DNA of 64,000 bases from Planctomycetaceae bacterium (GTDB lineage: Bacteria; Planctomycetota; Phycisphaerae; UBA1845; UTPLA1), in assembly GCA_006969385.1 (NCBI GenBank), contig CP030884.1:372001-436000 (forward strand). Reading direction: 5' to 3'. Positions 44,298-54,197 of this stretch are shown here, in pieces. Each line of letters starts with the position of its first letter. Position 1 is the first letter of the stretch. A program made the translations under genes and the position numbers. Under the pieces are notes generated by a model, which was not told where the DNA came from, did no database searches, and saw only the letters and a list, made by a program, of their open reading frames with translations.

Positions 44298-45281
44298 ATG
44301 ATTGACGCGCAATTACTAAAAACAGCCTATCTCTGGACGCCCGCCGCCCTGTTGCACAATACGGGCACGCACGTCGAAAACCTCAAGCGTGCCGAAACCC
44401 TGCGTCCTGAAAAGATCCGATCCGAACTAGCGCAGAACGTCATTTACGAAGAACCCGGCAACCACGACGCGCTGACCTGGGTACACACCGTGCATCCGCG
44501 CGAGTACACCGAATGGGTCGAGCGCGTTTGCGCCAAGGGCGGCGGCTTGCTCGACGAAGGCGATACCCACGTTTGCCCCACCAGCATGCAGGCCGCGCTC
44601 GGTGCCGTCGATGCCGCGCTCGCCGCCGCCGACCGGGTCATGTCCGGCGCGGCGCGTAACGCCTTCTGCGCCATACGACCGCCGGGCCATCACGCGCTGA
44701 TTGATCGCGCGATGGGCTTTTGCATCTTCGCCACCATCTCCATCCTCGCGCGCTATCTGCAGCGGAAACACAACATCAAAAAGGTCGCCATCGTCGACTT
44801 CGACGTACACCACGGCAACGGCACACAAGATATCTTCTACGAAGACCCGTCCGTACTCGTCGTCAGCATGCAGCAATATCCGCTCTGGCCGATGAGCGGC
44901 CTGCCCGACGAAACCGGCGACGGCCCCGGCGAGGGGTTTACCATCAACATCGCCGTGCCGCCGGGTACTTCCGAGGATGCGCAGCTCGCCATGTTTGAAG
45001 ACGTCGCCCTGCCCGCGCTGCGAAAGTTTGCCCCCGAACTGCTGTTGATTTCCGCCGGCTTTGACGCCCATCGCGACGACCCGTTGGCCGACCTCAATCT
45101 CACCGAAGCCGGTTACGAGCAAATGACGCGCCAACTCATGGACATCGCCGCCGACCACTGCGGGCAGCGCATCATCAGCCTGTTGGAGGGCGGTTATCAA
45201 CTCGACCACCTGCACAGCTGCGTCATCGCCCATGTCAATACGCTGGCAACGCATCGAAATCCCGGCCAAGTAGCGAAATAA
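44298..45281 (+). CDS. Histone deacetylase-superfamily (acetoin utilisation/acetylpolyamine amidohydrolase-like) enzyme
   Basis: 327 residues. Active-site features: AIRPPGHHALIDRAMGFC (the tandem His), VAIVDFDVHHGNGTQDIFYE (zinc ligands D and H), LLISAGFDAHRDDPLADLNL (third zinc ligand D) and IISLLEGGYQ (with the catalytic Tyr). It hydrolyses N-acetyl amides; the bacterial substrate may be acetylated lysine, polyamine or other. The start at 44298 has no strong Shine-Dalgarno site, and the frame is open from 44172. Arginine deiminase follows 168 bp downstream, so a link to arginine or polyamine nitrogen is possible but not shown. Confidence 0.92.
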   Translation: MIDAQLLKTAYLWTPAALLHNTGTHVENLKRAETLRPEKIRSELAQNVIYEEPGNHDALTWVHTVHPREYTEWVERVCAKGGGLLDEGDTHVCPTSMQAALGAVDAALAAADRVMSGAARNAFCAIRPPGHHALIDRAMGFCIFATISILARYLQRKHNIKKVAIVDFDVHHGNGTQDIFYEDPSVLVVSMQQYPLWPMSGLPDETGDGPGEGFTINIAVPPGTSEDAQLAMFEDVALPALRKFAPELLLISAGFDAHRDDPLADLNLTEAGYEQMTRQLMDIAADHCGQRIISLLEGGYQLDHLHSCVIAHVNTLATHRNPGQVAK

Positions 45282-45449
45282 CCCACCGATTTTCCAATAT
45301 GCGGGAACGCCGTATCATGCGGCATTCGGAGAAGCACGGGCACGCCCTAGCGCGCGCCGTCGGCACACCCATTTCGGTCGTCGCCCTTCTCACGCTTACC
45401 CCGTCGCGGCTGACACAAATGACGGGCAGGCTGCCAGTGAGCCATTTAC

Positions 45450-46664
45450 GTGAAATTCGAAATTCAAAACGAGTACGACCACCTCGATGCGGTGTTGGTA
45501 CACCGTCCCGGCCTTGAAATCGATCGCCTGACCCACGACAACATGGAACGGTTTTTGTTTGAGGATATCCCATTCCTCAAACGCATGCAGGAAGAGCACG
45601 ACGCGTTTGTCGAAGCGATGCGCGCGCGCGATGTGACGGTCGTTTATCTCGAAGCGCTGCTCACCGACCTGCTGCGCGACAATCGCGCGCAAAAAGAAAA
45701 GCTGATTCAGAATATCTGCCGTACCGAAAACGTGCCGGCCATTGCCGACGACCTACTCGACGAAAAGAAGTTCCCCGACGATAAACTTCTCGATGTGCTG
45801 TTCGCCGGTATCACGTCCACCGAGTATCAGAAGGTAACCGGCCATCGCGCCCCGTCGGCGGGTCGCGACAATACGCTCTTGCAACCGATTCCCAACGCCT
45901 ACTTCAGCCGCGACCCGGCGGTGGTCGTCGGCAACGCCGTCATCTCGTGCAAAATGCACTTCGTCGAGCGCGTGCGCGAAACCATCCTGACGCGGGCCGT
46001 CCTCGAACATCATCCCGAGTTTGCCGGACAACGCCTCGCCTACGGTGGCACCGACGAGCCAACCGAGGATCGCCCGTTCACCGTCGAAGGTGGCGACGTG
46101 CTCGTCATCAGCGATGACACCGTCTTCATCGGCGCCAGCGAGCGGACCCGGTCGGAAACCATCGAGCGCGTGGCGAGCAAAGTATTTGTCAACGGTGACG
46201 TGCAGCGCGTCTACGAAATACCGATCCCGACCGAGCGCACATTCATGCATCTCGATACCGTCTTCACCTGCGTTGATCGCAACACGGTCGTGTGGTATCC
46301 GGGCGTGATGGAACATATCAAATACATTCATCACTACGAACCCGACGCCAACGGCAAGGCCGTGCGCAAGGCCGACGACCGCAGCCTGATCGAAATCCTG
46401 AGCGACGAATTCGGCGAGGAAGTGAACATCGTGCGCACCGGCGGGGGCGACGAACATTACGCCAGCCGCGAACAGCGCACCGACGGCACCAACACACTGG
46501 CCATCGCGCCGCGCGTGGCCTGTACCTACGAGCGCAACACGCACACGATCGCCGCCATGGAAGAAGCGGGCATCGAGTGCATCACGATTCAGGGTTCGGA
46601 ACTCGTCCGCGGCCTCGGCGGCCCCCGCTGCATGACCATGCCCCTGCGCCGGGTGAAGAAGTAG
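45450..46664 (+). CDS. arcA: Arginine deiminase
   Basis: 404 residues, normal length. Motifs: IPNAYFSRDPAVVVGNAVIS, FTVEGGDVLVISDD, ERTFMHLDTVFTCVDRN (catalytic His) and the C-terminal GGPRCMTMPL with the nucleophile Cys 394. It converts arginine to citrulline and ammonia, the first step of the arginine deiminase pathway. Neither ornithine carbamoyltransferase nor carbamate kinase is nearby, so the gene is solitary here. The start is GTG, with GTGAG nine bases upstream. Confidence 0.95.
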   Translation: MKFEIQNEYDHLDAVLVHRPGLEIDRLTHDNMERFLFEDIPFLKRMQEEHDAFVEAMRARDVTVVYLEALLTDLLRDNRAQKEKLIQNICRTENVPAIADDLLDEKKFPDDKLLDVLFAGITSTEYQKVTGHRAPSAGRDNTLLQPIPNAYFSRDPAVVVGNAVISCKMHFVERVRETILTRAVLEHHPEFAGQRLAYGGTDEPTEDRPFTVEGGDVLVISDDTVFIGASERTRSETIERVASKVFVNGDVQRVYEIPIPTERTFMHLDTVFTCVDRNTVVWYPGVMEHIKYIHHYEPDANGKAVRKADDRSLIEILSDEFGEEVNIVRTGGGDEHYASREQRTDGTNTLAIAPRVACTYERNTHTIAAMEEAGIECITIQGSELVRGLGGPRCMTMPLRRVKK

Positions 46665-46791
46665 GCGGCACGGTTTCGCGCGATGTCCAGTTCTTTAACC
46701 CAAGTTTAGTTTAGCGTCGCAGTTCTTGCGCCCGAGCGTATTTTAGTGTCGCAGTTGTCGTACTCAGCCCCGGAGGGACGCTGGTTGAGAG

Positions 46792-46827
46792 CCATGGATG
46801 AAGCGGCGCTAGCCGCGTAATCCATGG
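46792..46827. repeat. Nested hairpin ccatggat...gcggc/gccgc...atccatgg
   Basis: Outer 8-bp arms (46792-46799 with 46820-46827) enclose an inner 5-bp stem gcggc-gcta-gccgc with three-base bulges on both sides. No T tract follows, so it is a repeat or structured element rather than a terminator. Confidence 0.65.
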
Positions 46828-47046
46828 GTAACAATTTATCTCTCGGATTAAACCGCGGCAGCGGTGTAGGTACATCCCCGCCCCGACGGGTTCTCTGGAT
46901 CAAGACCCGATCATAGTCGTTTTAGGTATTGCAACTTTCAAATAAGTAACGCCCTATAGCGTGCGTCATGCAGACGTAGCGTTGAAATGTCATGCGCGAA
47001 ATTTAACGCCAACAATGTTGCGCCAGTTGATAGGATACCCGGAATT

Positions 47047-47272
47047 CAACGCCAAAGGCGTTGCGCCAGTAGCCCAGGGTTGATGCGCAGCAGCTACCCT
47101 GGGTTGCGACGTCAACTCAAGGCCTTCAACGCTGAAAGCGTTGCGGCATGGTTCGGAGGGAGGATGCCGCAACCCCGTTGGGGTTGAACGGCGTAAGAAA
47201 TACCCTAACCCCGGGTAGCCGCTGTTGCGGCAACCCGGGGCTATTTGATGTAACGCCTTCTGCGTATTTGCT
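47047..47272. repeat. Multi-hairpin dispersed repeat, copy B
   Basis: Same order of hairpins as 12635-12856: aacgcc-aaa-ggcgtt, caacgc-tgaaa-gcgttg (47127-47143), ccccgggt...accccggg-type arms (47209-47216 with 47233-47240). Arms differ from copy A by paired substitutions. Confidence 0.85.
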
Positions 47273-47500
47273 CGCGCGGCCCCTTTCTCAATGTCATTAT
47301 TTCTCGATATCAACAGAATTGATCTATACAAGCTGGTAGTTCTCAGCCTATTAGCTGGTGCCAAGGTCAATAATTTGATGAAGGATGATTTCCGAATTCT
47401 TCGACCACGCGTCAATCAAAAATGACACGCCACCCAGAGCGATAGTTATAAAAATCGAGGCAACCAAACTCCCACTTTCGACGTTTTGACGTTTCGACGT

Positions 47501-48484
47501 TTACTTCCGCCGCACCAAATCTTCGCGGCGCAATCCCAGTGCTTGCGCCGTCGCGGCGATGTCGCGCAAAAAGCGTTGCCCGTCCTGATAATAACCCGCG
47601 GTCGGTTTAAGCCCATCGATTTGTTCCGCCCAGTAATGATTAAAACTGTTCATACATAACTCGCGCAGGTACTTGCTCATCATGCTCGCCGCTGCTATCA
47701 GAAAATGCACCGACTCGCCGCCCTGTCGAAACTCGATCTGCCACGGCACGCCGCGCGCATCGCGCATTTCGTAAGCGCTGCGCTCATCCGATTCGTCCAC
47801 GATCTTCAGCCGCCGATCTTCGAACGACCGCCGCAACAACTGACCGTAATGCGAACGCCCACCCTGCCGGTCCACATAAATCCGCATCGGTCGATCGGGA
47901 TTGAGTTGCGCCGCCCGATAGATCAACCGCAACACACAACCGAACAACACCGTCGCTTTGTTTTGCGTTTGCATGATGCGTTCGTTGTATGCCGCCTCGG
48001 GCAGCACTTCGCATAAAAACCGCACACCACCCGCCTCGGCCTGTTTGAGCGCTCGACGTAAACCGGCCGCCGCCACCCGCACCGTTCCGGCCTCATTATC
48101 CGACGGCAATGGGCGTTCCAGATGGCGATACCAATCGGGGCGACGCACCGTCGGCAAAGCATCGGGCGCGATATCATTCAACAGCGCCCAACCATTCGCG
48201 GGCAACTCGGCACCGCTGGCCAACAGCGCCAGCACGCACTTCTCCAACCGGCCAATCCCGTGCTTGCGATCGAATACCTTCTTACTATCCGCCACCCAGA
48301 TACGGGCATCCCGCTTACTTGGCTGACGCGTAACGGCGCCGCTCAGTTCGTCCCACCAATCGGCGTTGGCGTGGCTACCTTTGGCATCAATGATGGCGAC
48401 GGTCACGACCAATGGCCCGAGAATCGGACCGTAGCCCGCTTCATCAATGCCCAAAATCGTGATCGGTTGGGATGAACTCACCAT
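47501..48484 (-). CDS. Divergent RNase HII-like protein
   Basis: 327 residues. The N-terminal motif TILGIDEAGYGPILGPLVV matches the RNase HII signature GIDEAGRGPLAGPVV. RIWVADSKKVF corresponds to LNDSKKLS, and MRIYVDRQGGRSHYG supplies the third carboxylate region. AAASMMSKYLRELCM corresponds to AAASILAKVTRD, but the last catalytic Asp appears as Glu. The chain is about 100 residues longer than usual, with an insertion near 60-130. Expected role: endonucleolytic cleavage of RNA in RNA-DNA hybrids, but activity is uncertain. The start at 48484 has GGAAG about nine bases upstream; an ATG three codons earlier is an alternative. Confidence 0.75.
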   Translation of the reverse strand: MVSSSQPITILGIDEAGYGPILGPLVVTVAIIDAKGSHANADWWDELSGAVTRQPSKRDARIWVADSKKVFDRKHGIGRLEKCVLALLASGAELPANGWALLNDIAPDALPTVRRPDWYRHLERPLPSDNEAGTVRVAAAGLRRALKQAEAGGVRFLCEVLPEAAYNERIMQTQNKATVLFGCVLRLIYRAAQLNPDRPMRIYVDRQGGRSHYGQLLRRSFEDRRLKIVDESDERSAYEMRDARGVPWQIEFRQGGESVHFLIAAASMMSKYLRELCMNSFNHYWAEQIDGLKPTAGYYQDGQRFLRDIAATAQALGLRREDLVRRK

Positions 48485-48742
48485 AGACGGCATCTTCCGC
48501 TGACCGGCGGCAATCGACAACGGTGTGAAATACTAAAATTATGACGAACCGTCAGATCCGGCGAATCCTACGGCGGAGCTCTATGATTGAGAAAGATGCC
48601 ATTTCAAATAAATTGACGCGCTCCGGCGTTCAGCGGGCATTTCTGCTAAAGGCGATATGCCCGCCTAGGCTTTGATGTATTGTTTACGTTTTGATGCTAT
48701 GAAACGTGCAAGTGAGGTAGGCGTTCTTTTCGAGGTTATACG

Positions 48743-49423
48743 TTGTCGGTCTCAATTGATTATGACCAACTGATTCCGATCTTTCCGTTGCCTAACACGG
48801 TTTTGATGCCTCGGGCCATTTTGCCGCTCCACATATTCGAGCCGCGTTATCGGGATATGGCATACGATGCGCTGCGCGGTAAGAAGCTCATCGCTATCGC
48901 GCTATTAAAACCCGACTACGAATCCGAGTATCACACGCTCAAGGCCGAAGTATATCCCTACGTATGCCTCTGTCGCATCGTGAAAAGTGAAACGCTGCCC
49001 GACGGTCGCTATAACATTCTGCTCGAAGGCGTGGATCGCGCGCAAATAAAAGCCGAAAACCACGAGCGCTCGTATCGTCGCGGCACACTGAGCCCGGTGT
49101 GTTGCGAACCACCGCCCCCGCCGATCGTGGCCGAAGCGCGGCGCGAGATCGAACGCCTCGCGACCTCTAAGGCCTTGCGCGACTTGGCCAAGCAAGCCAA
49201 CTGGCTTTCAATATTCGAGTGCGACAAGATTTCGCTGTCCGATATGGTGGACCTGCTGGCATACTCGGCTTTGCCCGAAGCTGAAGACCGCATTCGCTTC
49301 CTGGGCGAACCCTGCGTGGTGAAACGCTCGGCGATAATTCTCGATCTGCTTTCATCCCTTTCGAGCCACTATCAACAGAAAGCTTCCGGTGAGGATTGGC
49401 CGCCGCCCATCTGCGAGAACTAG
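48743..49423 (+). CDS. LON N-terminal-domain protein
   Basis: 226 residues consisting only of the Lon substrate-binding (PUA-like) domain. It opens IPIFPLPNTVLMPRAILPLH and continues IFEPRYRDMAYDALRGKK. A helical part follows (EARREIERLATSKALRDLAK) up to RIRFLGEPCVVKRSAIILDL. Neither AAA nor protease domain is present, as in many bacterial stand-alone LON-domain proteins, whose function is unknown. The start is TTG with GAGG seven bases upstream. Confidence 0.9.
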   Translation: MSVSIDYDQLIPIFPLPNTVLMPRAILPLHIFEPRYRDMAYDALRGKKLIAIALLKPDYESEYHTLKAEVYPYVCLCRIVKSETLPDGRYNILLEGVDRAQIKAENHERSYRRGTLSPVCCEPPPPPIVAEARREIERLATSKALRDLAKQANWLSIFECDKISLSDMVDLLAYSALPEAEDRIRFLGEPCVVKRSAIILDLLSSLSSHYQQKASGEDWPPPICEN

Positions 49424-49673
49424 CCGATAAAAGTAACCGCCGCGATCGAAACCGCTTTCACCCATCTTTTCCCAAGTTGGTGAATCTTCCCCGGTATCTG
49501 TTATCGCTCATTGCGTCATTCGCGCCGCCTAAACGCAAACACTTCATCATCGCCGTTGTTACCGGCCAACCGCGGCAAACCGGTCGTTGAGAACCCGTTG
49601 GCACGGTGCGTGTTTGTAATCCCACTGACGGCCCAGGGGTGGGCCAACGGGAAGAAGCACGGGGGAGAACGAG

Positions 49674-49886
49674 ATGCACTGGATCATGACCGCACTAATG
49701 TTCGCAGGTTTTGTGCTGGCAGGTATGAGTGGCATGGTGTGCTACCTAGGCGTAGCATCGGCCGCCAACCATCTAAACGGTTTGAGCATGGGGCAGATGT
49801 GTTTGGCCAGCCCCTATCTATGCATGGGAGGCGGCGTATCGATGTTGCTGATCGGCTTCGTCGGTCAACCGAGTCGCATCCAGTAA
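49674..49886 (+). CDS. Small two-TM membrane protein (70 aa), unknown
   Basis: MHWIMTALMFAGFVLAGMSG begins the first hydrophobic helix and YLCMGGGVSMLLIGFVG forms the second. Between them is a short loop (AANHLNGLSMGQMC). GGGGGAGA lies six bases before the ATG. No family is recognised. It sits alone between the LON-domain gene and prkA. Confidence 0.65.
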   Translation: MHWIMTALMFAGFVLAGMSGMVCYLGVASAANHLNGLSMGQMCLASPYLCMGGGVSMLLIGFVGQPSRIQ

Positions 49887-50142
49887 AGATGGAAATACAA
49901 AACCATCAATTCCAGCTTTGAGGCAGCGATTTCTCGCCGCTCCCGGAAGCAGCGAGAGCCATTTATATCCATAACCACCTGACAAAAAACAACTTACACA
50001 ACCCACCGCTTGAATACCGCCAACTCGTCCGATATGATTTTTCGAGAAAGGCCGATGGATTGTCGGTGTTCTCCCGGTTACCAACCGATCAATAACTATA
50101 CATCCACACGGTAGCCCACGCCGCGCATCGGAGGCCGCGATC

Positions 50143-52203
50143 ATGCCCAGTAAAGACGCCATTTATCAGGCCGTCAGCAATCAGGTAGACCCTCAGAACT
50201 TCAAGAACGAGTACTGGGAGGGCTCCTTCGACGACTATCTCGACATCCTCACGAAGGATCCGCGCGTGGCACGGAACGCCTATCAGCGCATCTACGACAT
50301 GATCCTGCATTTCGGTGTCGAGCGCTACACCAAGATGCGCCAGGAGTACGTGCGGTATAAGTTCTTCTCCGATCCGATCGACAACGGTGCCGATGCCATC
50401 TTCGGTCTGGAGAACTCGCTGATGTCGCTGGTCGACTTCTTCAAGTCGGCGGCGCAAGGCTACGGCACCGAGCGCCGCATCTTGTTGCTACACGGCCCGG
50501 TCGGTTCGGCCAAAAGCACCATCTGTCGCCTGATTAAAAAGGGCCTCGAATATTACTCGCGCCTCGATGAAGGTGCGATGTACACGTTCGCTTGGCGCTT
50601 GGAAGGCCCCAACGGCGAAATGGAAATGCACGACTGCCCGATGCACGAAGAGCCGCTGCGCTTAATTCCGCGTCGCGCTCGTAAAGACGTGGTGGCGATG
50701 TTGAACGAAGCGCTGCCGCCCGAGCAGCGCGTCAGCGTCGAAGGCGATCTCGACCCGTTCTGTCGCAAGACGTACGAAGACCTGCTAAAGAAGTACGACG
50801 GCGATTGGAAGAAGGTGCTCGACCATATCGTGGTCAAGCGCTTTGTGGTCAGCGAGAAAGACCGCCGCGGTATTGGCACCTTCCAACCCAAAGACGAAAA
50901 GAATCAGGACTCAACGGAACTCACGGGCGATATCAACTTCCGCAAGATCGCGGAATACGGCAGCGATTCCGATCCGCGCGCGTTTAACTTCGACGGCGAA
51001 CTCAACATCGCCAATCGCGGCATTATCGAATTTATCGAAGTGCTCAAACTCGATGTGGCGTTCTTGTACGACTTGCTCGGTGCCTCACAAGAGCACCTGA
51101 TCAAGCCCAAGAAGTTCGCCCAAACGCACATCGACGAAGTGATCATCGGCCACACCAACGAGCCCGAGTATCGCAAACTGCAGAACAACGAGCTGATGGA
51201 AGCGTTCCGCGACCGTACGATCAAGATCGACGTGCCGTACAACGTGGTGCTCGACGACGAAATCCGCATCTACGAAAAAGACTTCAACAAAGAACGCGTG
51301 CGCGGCCTGCACATTGCCCCGCACACCATCGAAACGGCCGCCATGTGGGCGCTACTAACGCGCTTAGAAGAACCCAAGAAGGCCGGCCTTACGCGTTTGC
51401 AGAAGCTCAAACTCTACAACGGCAAGAGCATTCCCGGTTATACCGAAGACTCGGTGAAGGAATTGCTGGGCGAAGCGCCGCGCGAAGGCATGCAAGGCAT
51501 CAGCCCGCGCTACATTCAGGACAAAATCTCGAATGCCTTGGTCAGCGATCAGGCGATTCGCGAAAAAGGCATCAACCCCTTCATGGTCATGAATGAGTTG
51601 GAAGCCGGCATGTCGCACCATTCGCTGCTGTCCGACGAAGAACTCAAGAAAGAGTATCGCGATCTGTTGGGCGTGGTGCGCGAGGAATACGAAGACATCC
51701 TCAAATCGGAAGTGCAACGCGCTATCAGTGCCGACGAAGATTCGATCAAACGGCTCTGCGCCAATTACATCGAAAACGTGCGCGCCTACACGCAACGGGA
51801 AAAGGTGCGCAACAAATACACCGGCCGCGACGAAGAACCGGATGAACGCTTGATGCGTTCGATCGAAGAGAAGATCGACATCCCCGAATCGCGCAAAGAC
51901 GATTTCCGCCAGGAAATCATGAACTACATCGGTGCCCTCTCGCTCGACAACAAAAAGTTCGAGTACAACACCAACGCACGCCTACAAAAAGCGCTCGAGC
52001 TGAAACTCTTCGAAGATCAGCGCGACACGATCAAACTCAAGAACGTCGTCAGCGGCGTCGTCGACGACGAAACCCAAGCCAAGATCGACGTCGTCAAGCA
52101 GCGATTGATCAAGTACTTCGGTTACAATGAGCAGAGCGCGACGGATGTGTTGAATTACGTCGCGAGCATCTTCGCACGCGGGGATGCGAAGACGGAGGAG
52201 TAA
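50143..52203 (+). CDS. prkA: PrkA-family serine protein kinase / AAA protein
   Basis: 686 residues, the usual length. The N-terminal AAA-like domain has Walker [15 protein letters not shown] near residue 117 and [20 protein letters not shown] just before it. Other family blocks are [40 protein letters not shown] and [20 protein letters not shown]. The C-terminal kinase-like region includes [17 protein letters not shown]. In Bacillus and E. coli (YeaG) it acts in sporulation or nutrient stress and is usually next to yeaH and spoVR; both are absent here. The start has GAGG eight bases upstream. Confidence 0.96.
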   Translation: MPSKDAIYQAVSNQVDPQNFKNEYWEGSFDDYLDILTKDPRVARNAYQRIYDMILHFGVERYTKMRQEYVRYKFFSDPIDNGADAIFGLENSLMSLVDFFKSAAQGYGTERRILLLHGPVGSAKSTICRLIKKGLEYYSRLDEGAMYTFAWRLEGPNGEMEMHDCPMHEEPLRLIPRRARKDVVAMLNEALPPEQRVSVEGDLDPFCRKTYEDLLKKYDGDWKKVLDHIVVKRFVVSEKDRRGIGTFQPKDEKNQDSTELTGDINFRKIAEYGSDSDPRAFNFDGELNIANRGIIEFIEVLKLDVAFLYDLLGASQEHLIKPKKFAQTHIDEVIIGHTNEPEYRKLQNNELMEAFRDRTIKIDVPYNVVLDDEIRIYEKDFNKERVRGLHIAPHTIETAAMWALLTRLEEPKKAGLTRLQKLKLYNGKSIPGYTEDSVKELLGEAPREGMQGISPRYIQDKISNALVSDQAIREKGINPFMVMNELEAGMSHHSLLSDEELKKEYRDLLGVVREEYEDILKSEVQRAISADEDSIKRLCANYIENVRAYTQREKVRNKYTGRDEEPDERLMRSIEEKIDIPESRKDDFRQEIMNYIGALSLDNKKFEYNTNARLQKALELKLFEDQRDTIKLKNVVSGVVDDETQAKIDVVKQRLIKYFGYNEQSATDVLNYVASIFARGDAKTEE

Positions 52204-52264
52204 GCCGAAACTTTTCGTTGAGACGGCCCCGCTGAATCTGCGGATCAAGCCTTGCTATCCACAC

Positions 52265-52291
52265 TTAGCCCGTGGCGATTCGCCACGGGCT
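52265..52291. terminator. Perfect 12-bp hairpin between convergent genes
   Basis: tagcccgtggcg-att-cgccacgggcta lies between the stop of prkA (52203) and the stop of the convergent hydrolase (52329). It lacks a long T tract, so termination is possible but not certain. The same palindrome core recurs at 53491-53515. Confidence 0.5.
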
Positions 52292-52328
52292 AACTTGTTG
52301 ACGCGCACTTTCTTAACCTAATTATGTC

Positions 52329-53189
52329 TTATGGAGCAGCGCCGATCTGCTCATCCAAATACGCCCGCGTCGCGTTAATCGCGATCCCCTGCTGCTCTTC
52401 GCGTGTCAGCGTCGTCTCTGGATCGTCCTCGCTATCCGCACCTGTCGGCTGTTGAAAGAACAGGTGCAAGCCCATCTCGATCGTTTGCACCGTCTTGGTC
52501 GAGGCCGCCATCAGGCTTTGCATCGTCGCGGGCCAACCGTCGGAAGGCGTAATGTTGTCGAACTCGGCCAGCAAGAACAGCGACGGCATATCGACCATCG
52601 GTAAGAGCGCATCGGGATCGACGCCCGTCCAAAACGGCGCATCGGAAGGTGCCCAAAAGACCAGTGCCTTGATGCGATCATCCTGAGCCGCCGCAAAAGC
52701 CGCCATCGTGCCGCCGATGCTGTAGCCGCCCGCCGCGATACGGTCGGCATCGACCTGCACGCCGAAGTCGCCATCGACCGCCTTCTGCACCGCTTGCAGC
52801 GCAATGTCGGTGTTGCGTTTGTGGTATTCGAAGTCGGTGAACGTCAGCAGTCGCGTATCGGGCACGATCACCGCGTACCCCCAACTCGCCAGCGCTTCGT
52901 GCAGGCTCTGGTGGTAATACGCCTGCACGTTGGAGCCCAAGACCCACACGAACGCCGGCAACGGCTCCGTCGCCCCCTCGGGCGTGAAGACGGTAAAGCC
53001 CACCGGCTCGCCATCAGCACCGTCGTCGATTTCGAAGCGGGCTTCGTTGAAGCCAAACGTGCCCAACTCGGCGGGGTTGGTCTCGAAGATGTTGGGTTCC
53101 CAGATGGGGAAGATGGTCATGTCGCAGCCGGTGGCGGCCAAGAGAGTGATCAGCATGAAGGCGACGTGTTTTTGAAAGAAGCGATGCAT
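52329..53189 (-). CDS. Alpha/beta-hydrolase lipoprotein (dienelactone-hydrolase/chlorophyllase-like)
   Basis: 286 residues. The lipobox is LAATGC (Cys 22). An alpha/beta hydrolase domain follows: VGFTVFTPEGATEPLPAFVW, LASWGYAVIVPDTRL, the nucleophile elbow IAAGGYSIGGTMAAFAAA (Ser in GYSIG), LFLLAEFDNITPSDG (Asp) and TIEMGLHLFFQ (His). This gives a complete catalytic triad. It is likely an outer- or inner-membrane anchored esterase facing the periplasm; substrate unknown. GAGGT lies nine bases before the ATG. Confidence 0.88.
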   Translation of the reverse strand: MHRFFQKHVAFMLITLLAATGCDMTIFPIWEPNIFETNPAELGTFGFNEARFEIDDGADGEPVGFTVFTPEGATEPLPAFVWVLGSNVQAYYHQSLHEALASWGYAVIVPDTRLLTFTDFEYHKRNTDIALQAVQKAVDGDFGVQVDADRIAAGGYSIGGTMAAFAAAQDDRIKALVFWAPSDAPFWTGVDPDALLPMVDMPSLFLLAEFDNITPSDGWPATMQSLMAASTKTVQTIEMGLHLFFQQPTGADSEDDPETTLTREEQQGIAINATRAYLDEQIGAAP

Positions 53190-53312
53190 CGTTTATGACC
53201 TCATTCGGGCGAGGGGTTCGCGTTACTGCTACTGCTGTAGTATTGGCCAGCAGTCGAGATTCTGCCAGTTTTGGATGTGGGTGGTAGCGAAATCGATAGG
53301 TGATCGTCCCAT

Positions 53313-53404
53313 CATCCCTGCCGGGATGAGTTGATACACGTGTACCCCTGTCACCCAGCATTGGAAATGCTGGGCTATTTTCGCTGCGCCCCTGCCGGGG
53401 CTGC
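53313..53404. repeat. Hairpin repeat with ggctattttc linker, copy 2
   Basis: catccc-tgcc-gggatg (53313-53328), ccagcatt-gga-aatgctgg (53355-53373), ggctattttc-type linker and gcccc-tgcc-ggggc (53388-53401). Architecture shared with 20639-20686, with changed arms. Confidence 0.75.
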
Positions 53405-53484
53405 GGAGAATGCGATGTGCCCCGATAGAAAGCGCGGCAAACGCGGGCAGCAATAAGGGGTTTCCGTCAAAAATCATCCAGCGA

Positions 53485-53515
53485 TAAAAAAGCCCGTGGC
53501 GAATCGCCACGGGCT
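53485..53515 (-). terminator. Rho-independent terminator of rpsD
   Basis: Minus-strand hairpin agcccgtggcg-aat-cgccacgggct with an 11-bp stem, followed by a run of T (aaaaaa on plus at 53485-53490). It is 70 bp 3' of the rpsD stop. Confidence 0.75.
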
Positions 53516-53585
53516 AAGTGATCAATCAAGTTTTTTCAGCACCCATCGTCGAATCGACGTGCACCCGCTTCAAGAGCTACGCGCC

Positions 53586-54197
53586 TTAGCGGCTGTAGTA
53601 CTCAACGATCAGGTTGTAATCGATATCGAACGGAATGCGGCTGTCTTCCAGCGACGGCATGCGGGCGATGTTCGCTTCGAGTTGTTCGTCGTTGCGTTCG
53701 AGCCAGTCGAGGTTCAGGTGGAACTCTGCCGTTTCGCTGGTTTCGCGCACGAATTTCTTGCTTTTGTCGCGCACCGTGATCTTCATGCCCGGTTGGCAGC
53801 GGAACGACGGGATGTTGCAGCGTTGGCCGTCGACCTTGAAGTGTGCGTGCGACACCATTTGGCGGGCTTGCCAAATCGTGCGCGCCCAACCGAGACGGCG
53901 GATGACGTTATCCAAACGCGTTTCGAGAATTTCGTGCAACACGAGCGGCGTGGTGCGCTTCGAGCGCGAGGCCTCTTCCATGTAGCGGCGCATCTGGCCG
54001 TCGCGCACGTTGTAGTAACGGGCGAGCTTCTGCTTTTCCATGAGCTGCTGGCCGTACAGGCTCTTGCGGCGCGCGCGGCGTAGCACGTGCATGCCCGGTG
54101 GGCTTTCGCGGCGCAGGCGCATGTGTTTGGGGGTTTCGGCGATCGGCACGCCGAGCGCGCGGCTGAGGCGCACCTTCGGACCTGAATAATTACCCAT
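53586..54197 (-). CDS. rpsD: 30S ribosomal protein S4
   Basis: 203 residues, standard length. It starts MGNYSGPKVRLSRALG and has LRRARRKSLYGQQLMEKQKL. The S4 RNA-binding domain is LETRLDNVIRRLGWARTIWQ, ARQMVSHAHFKVDGQRCNIP, and the end is FDIDYNLIVEYYSR. It nucleates assembly of the 30S body by binding 16S rRNA. The start has AAGGAG seven bases upstream; the TTG before it is not used. The gene is not in the usual rpsM-rpsK-rpoA cluster. No zinc-binding cysteines are present at the N-terminus. Confidence 0.98.
   Translation of the reverse strand: MGNYSGPKVRLSRALGVPIAETPKHMRLRRESPPGMHVLRRARRKSLYGQQLMEKQKLARYYNVRDGQMRRYMEEASRSKRTTPLVLHEILETRLDNVIRRLGWARTIWQARQMVSHAHFKVDGQRCNIPSFRCQPGMKITVRDKSKKFVRETSETAEFHLNLDWLERNDEQLEANIARMPSLEDSRIPFDIDYNLIVEYYSR

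Larger units (their letters stand above)
46665..47500. other. Long intergenic region with repeats
   Basis: No gene is supported. A 15-bp word tttagYgtcgcagtt occurs at 46710-46724 and 46742-46756. A long hairpin follows (46792-46827). Copy B of the multi-hairpin repeat occupies 47047-47272. Two GAATTC sites are present (47042, 47394). Confidence 0.65.
53190..53585. other. Intergenic region with hairpin repeats and the rpsD terminator
   Basis: It contains the multi-hairpin repeat at 53313-53404 and the terminator-like palindrome at 53485-53515. No gene is supported. Confidence 0.6.
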
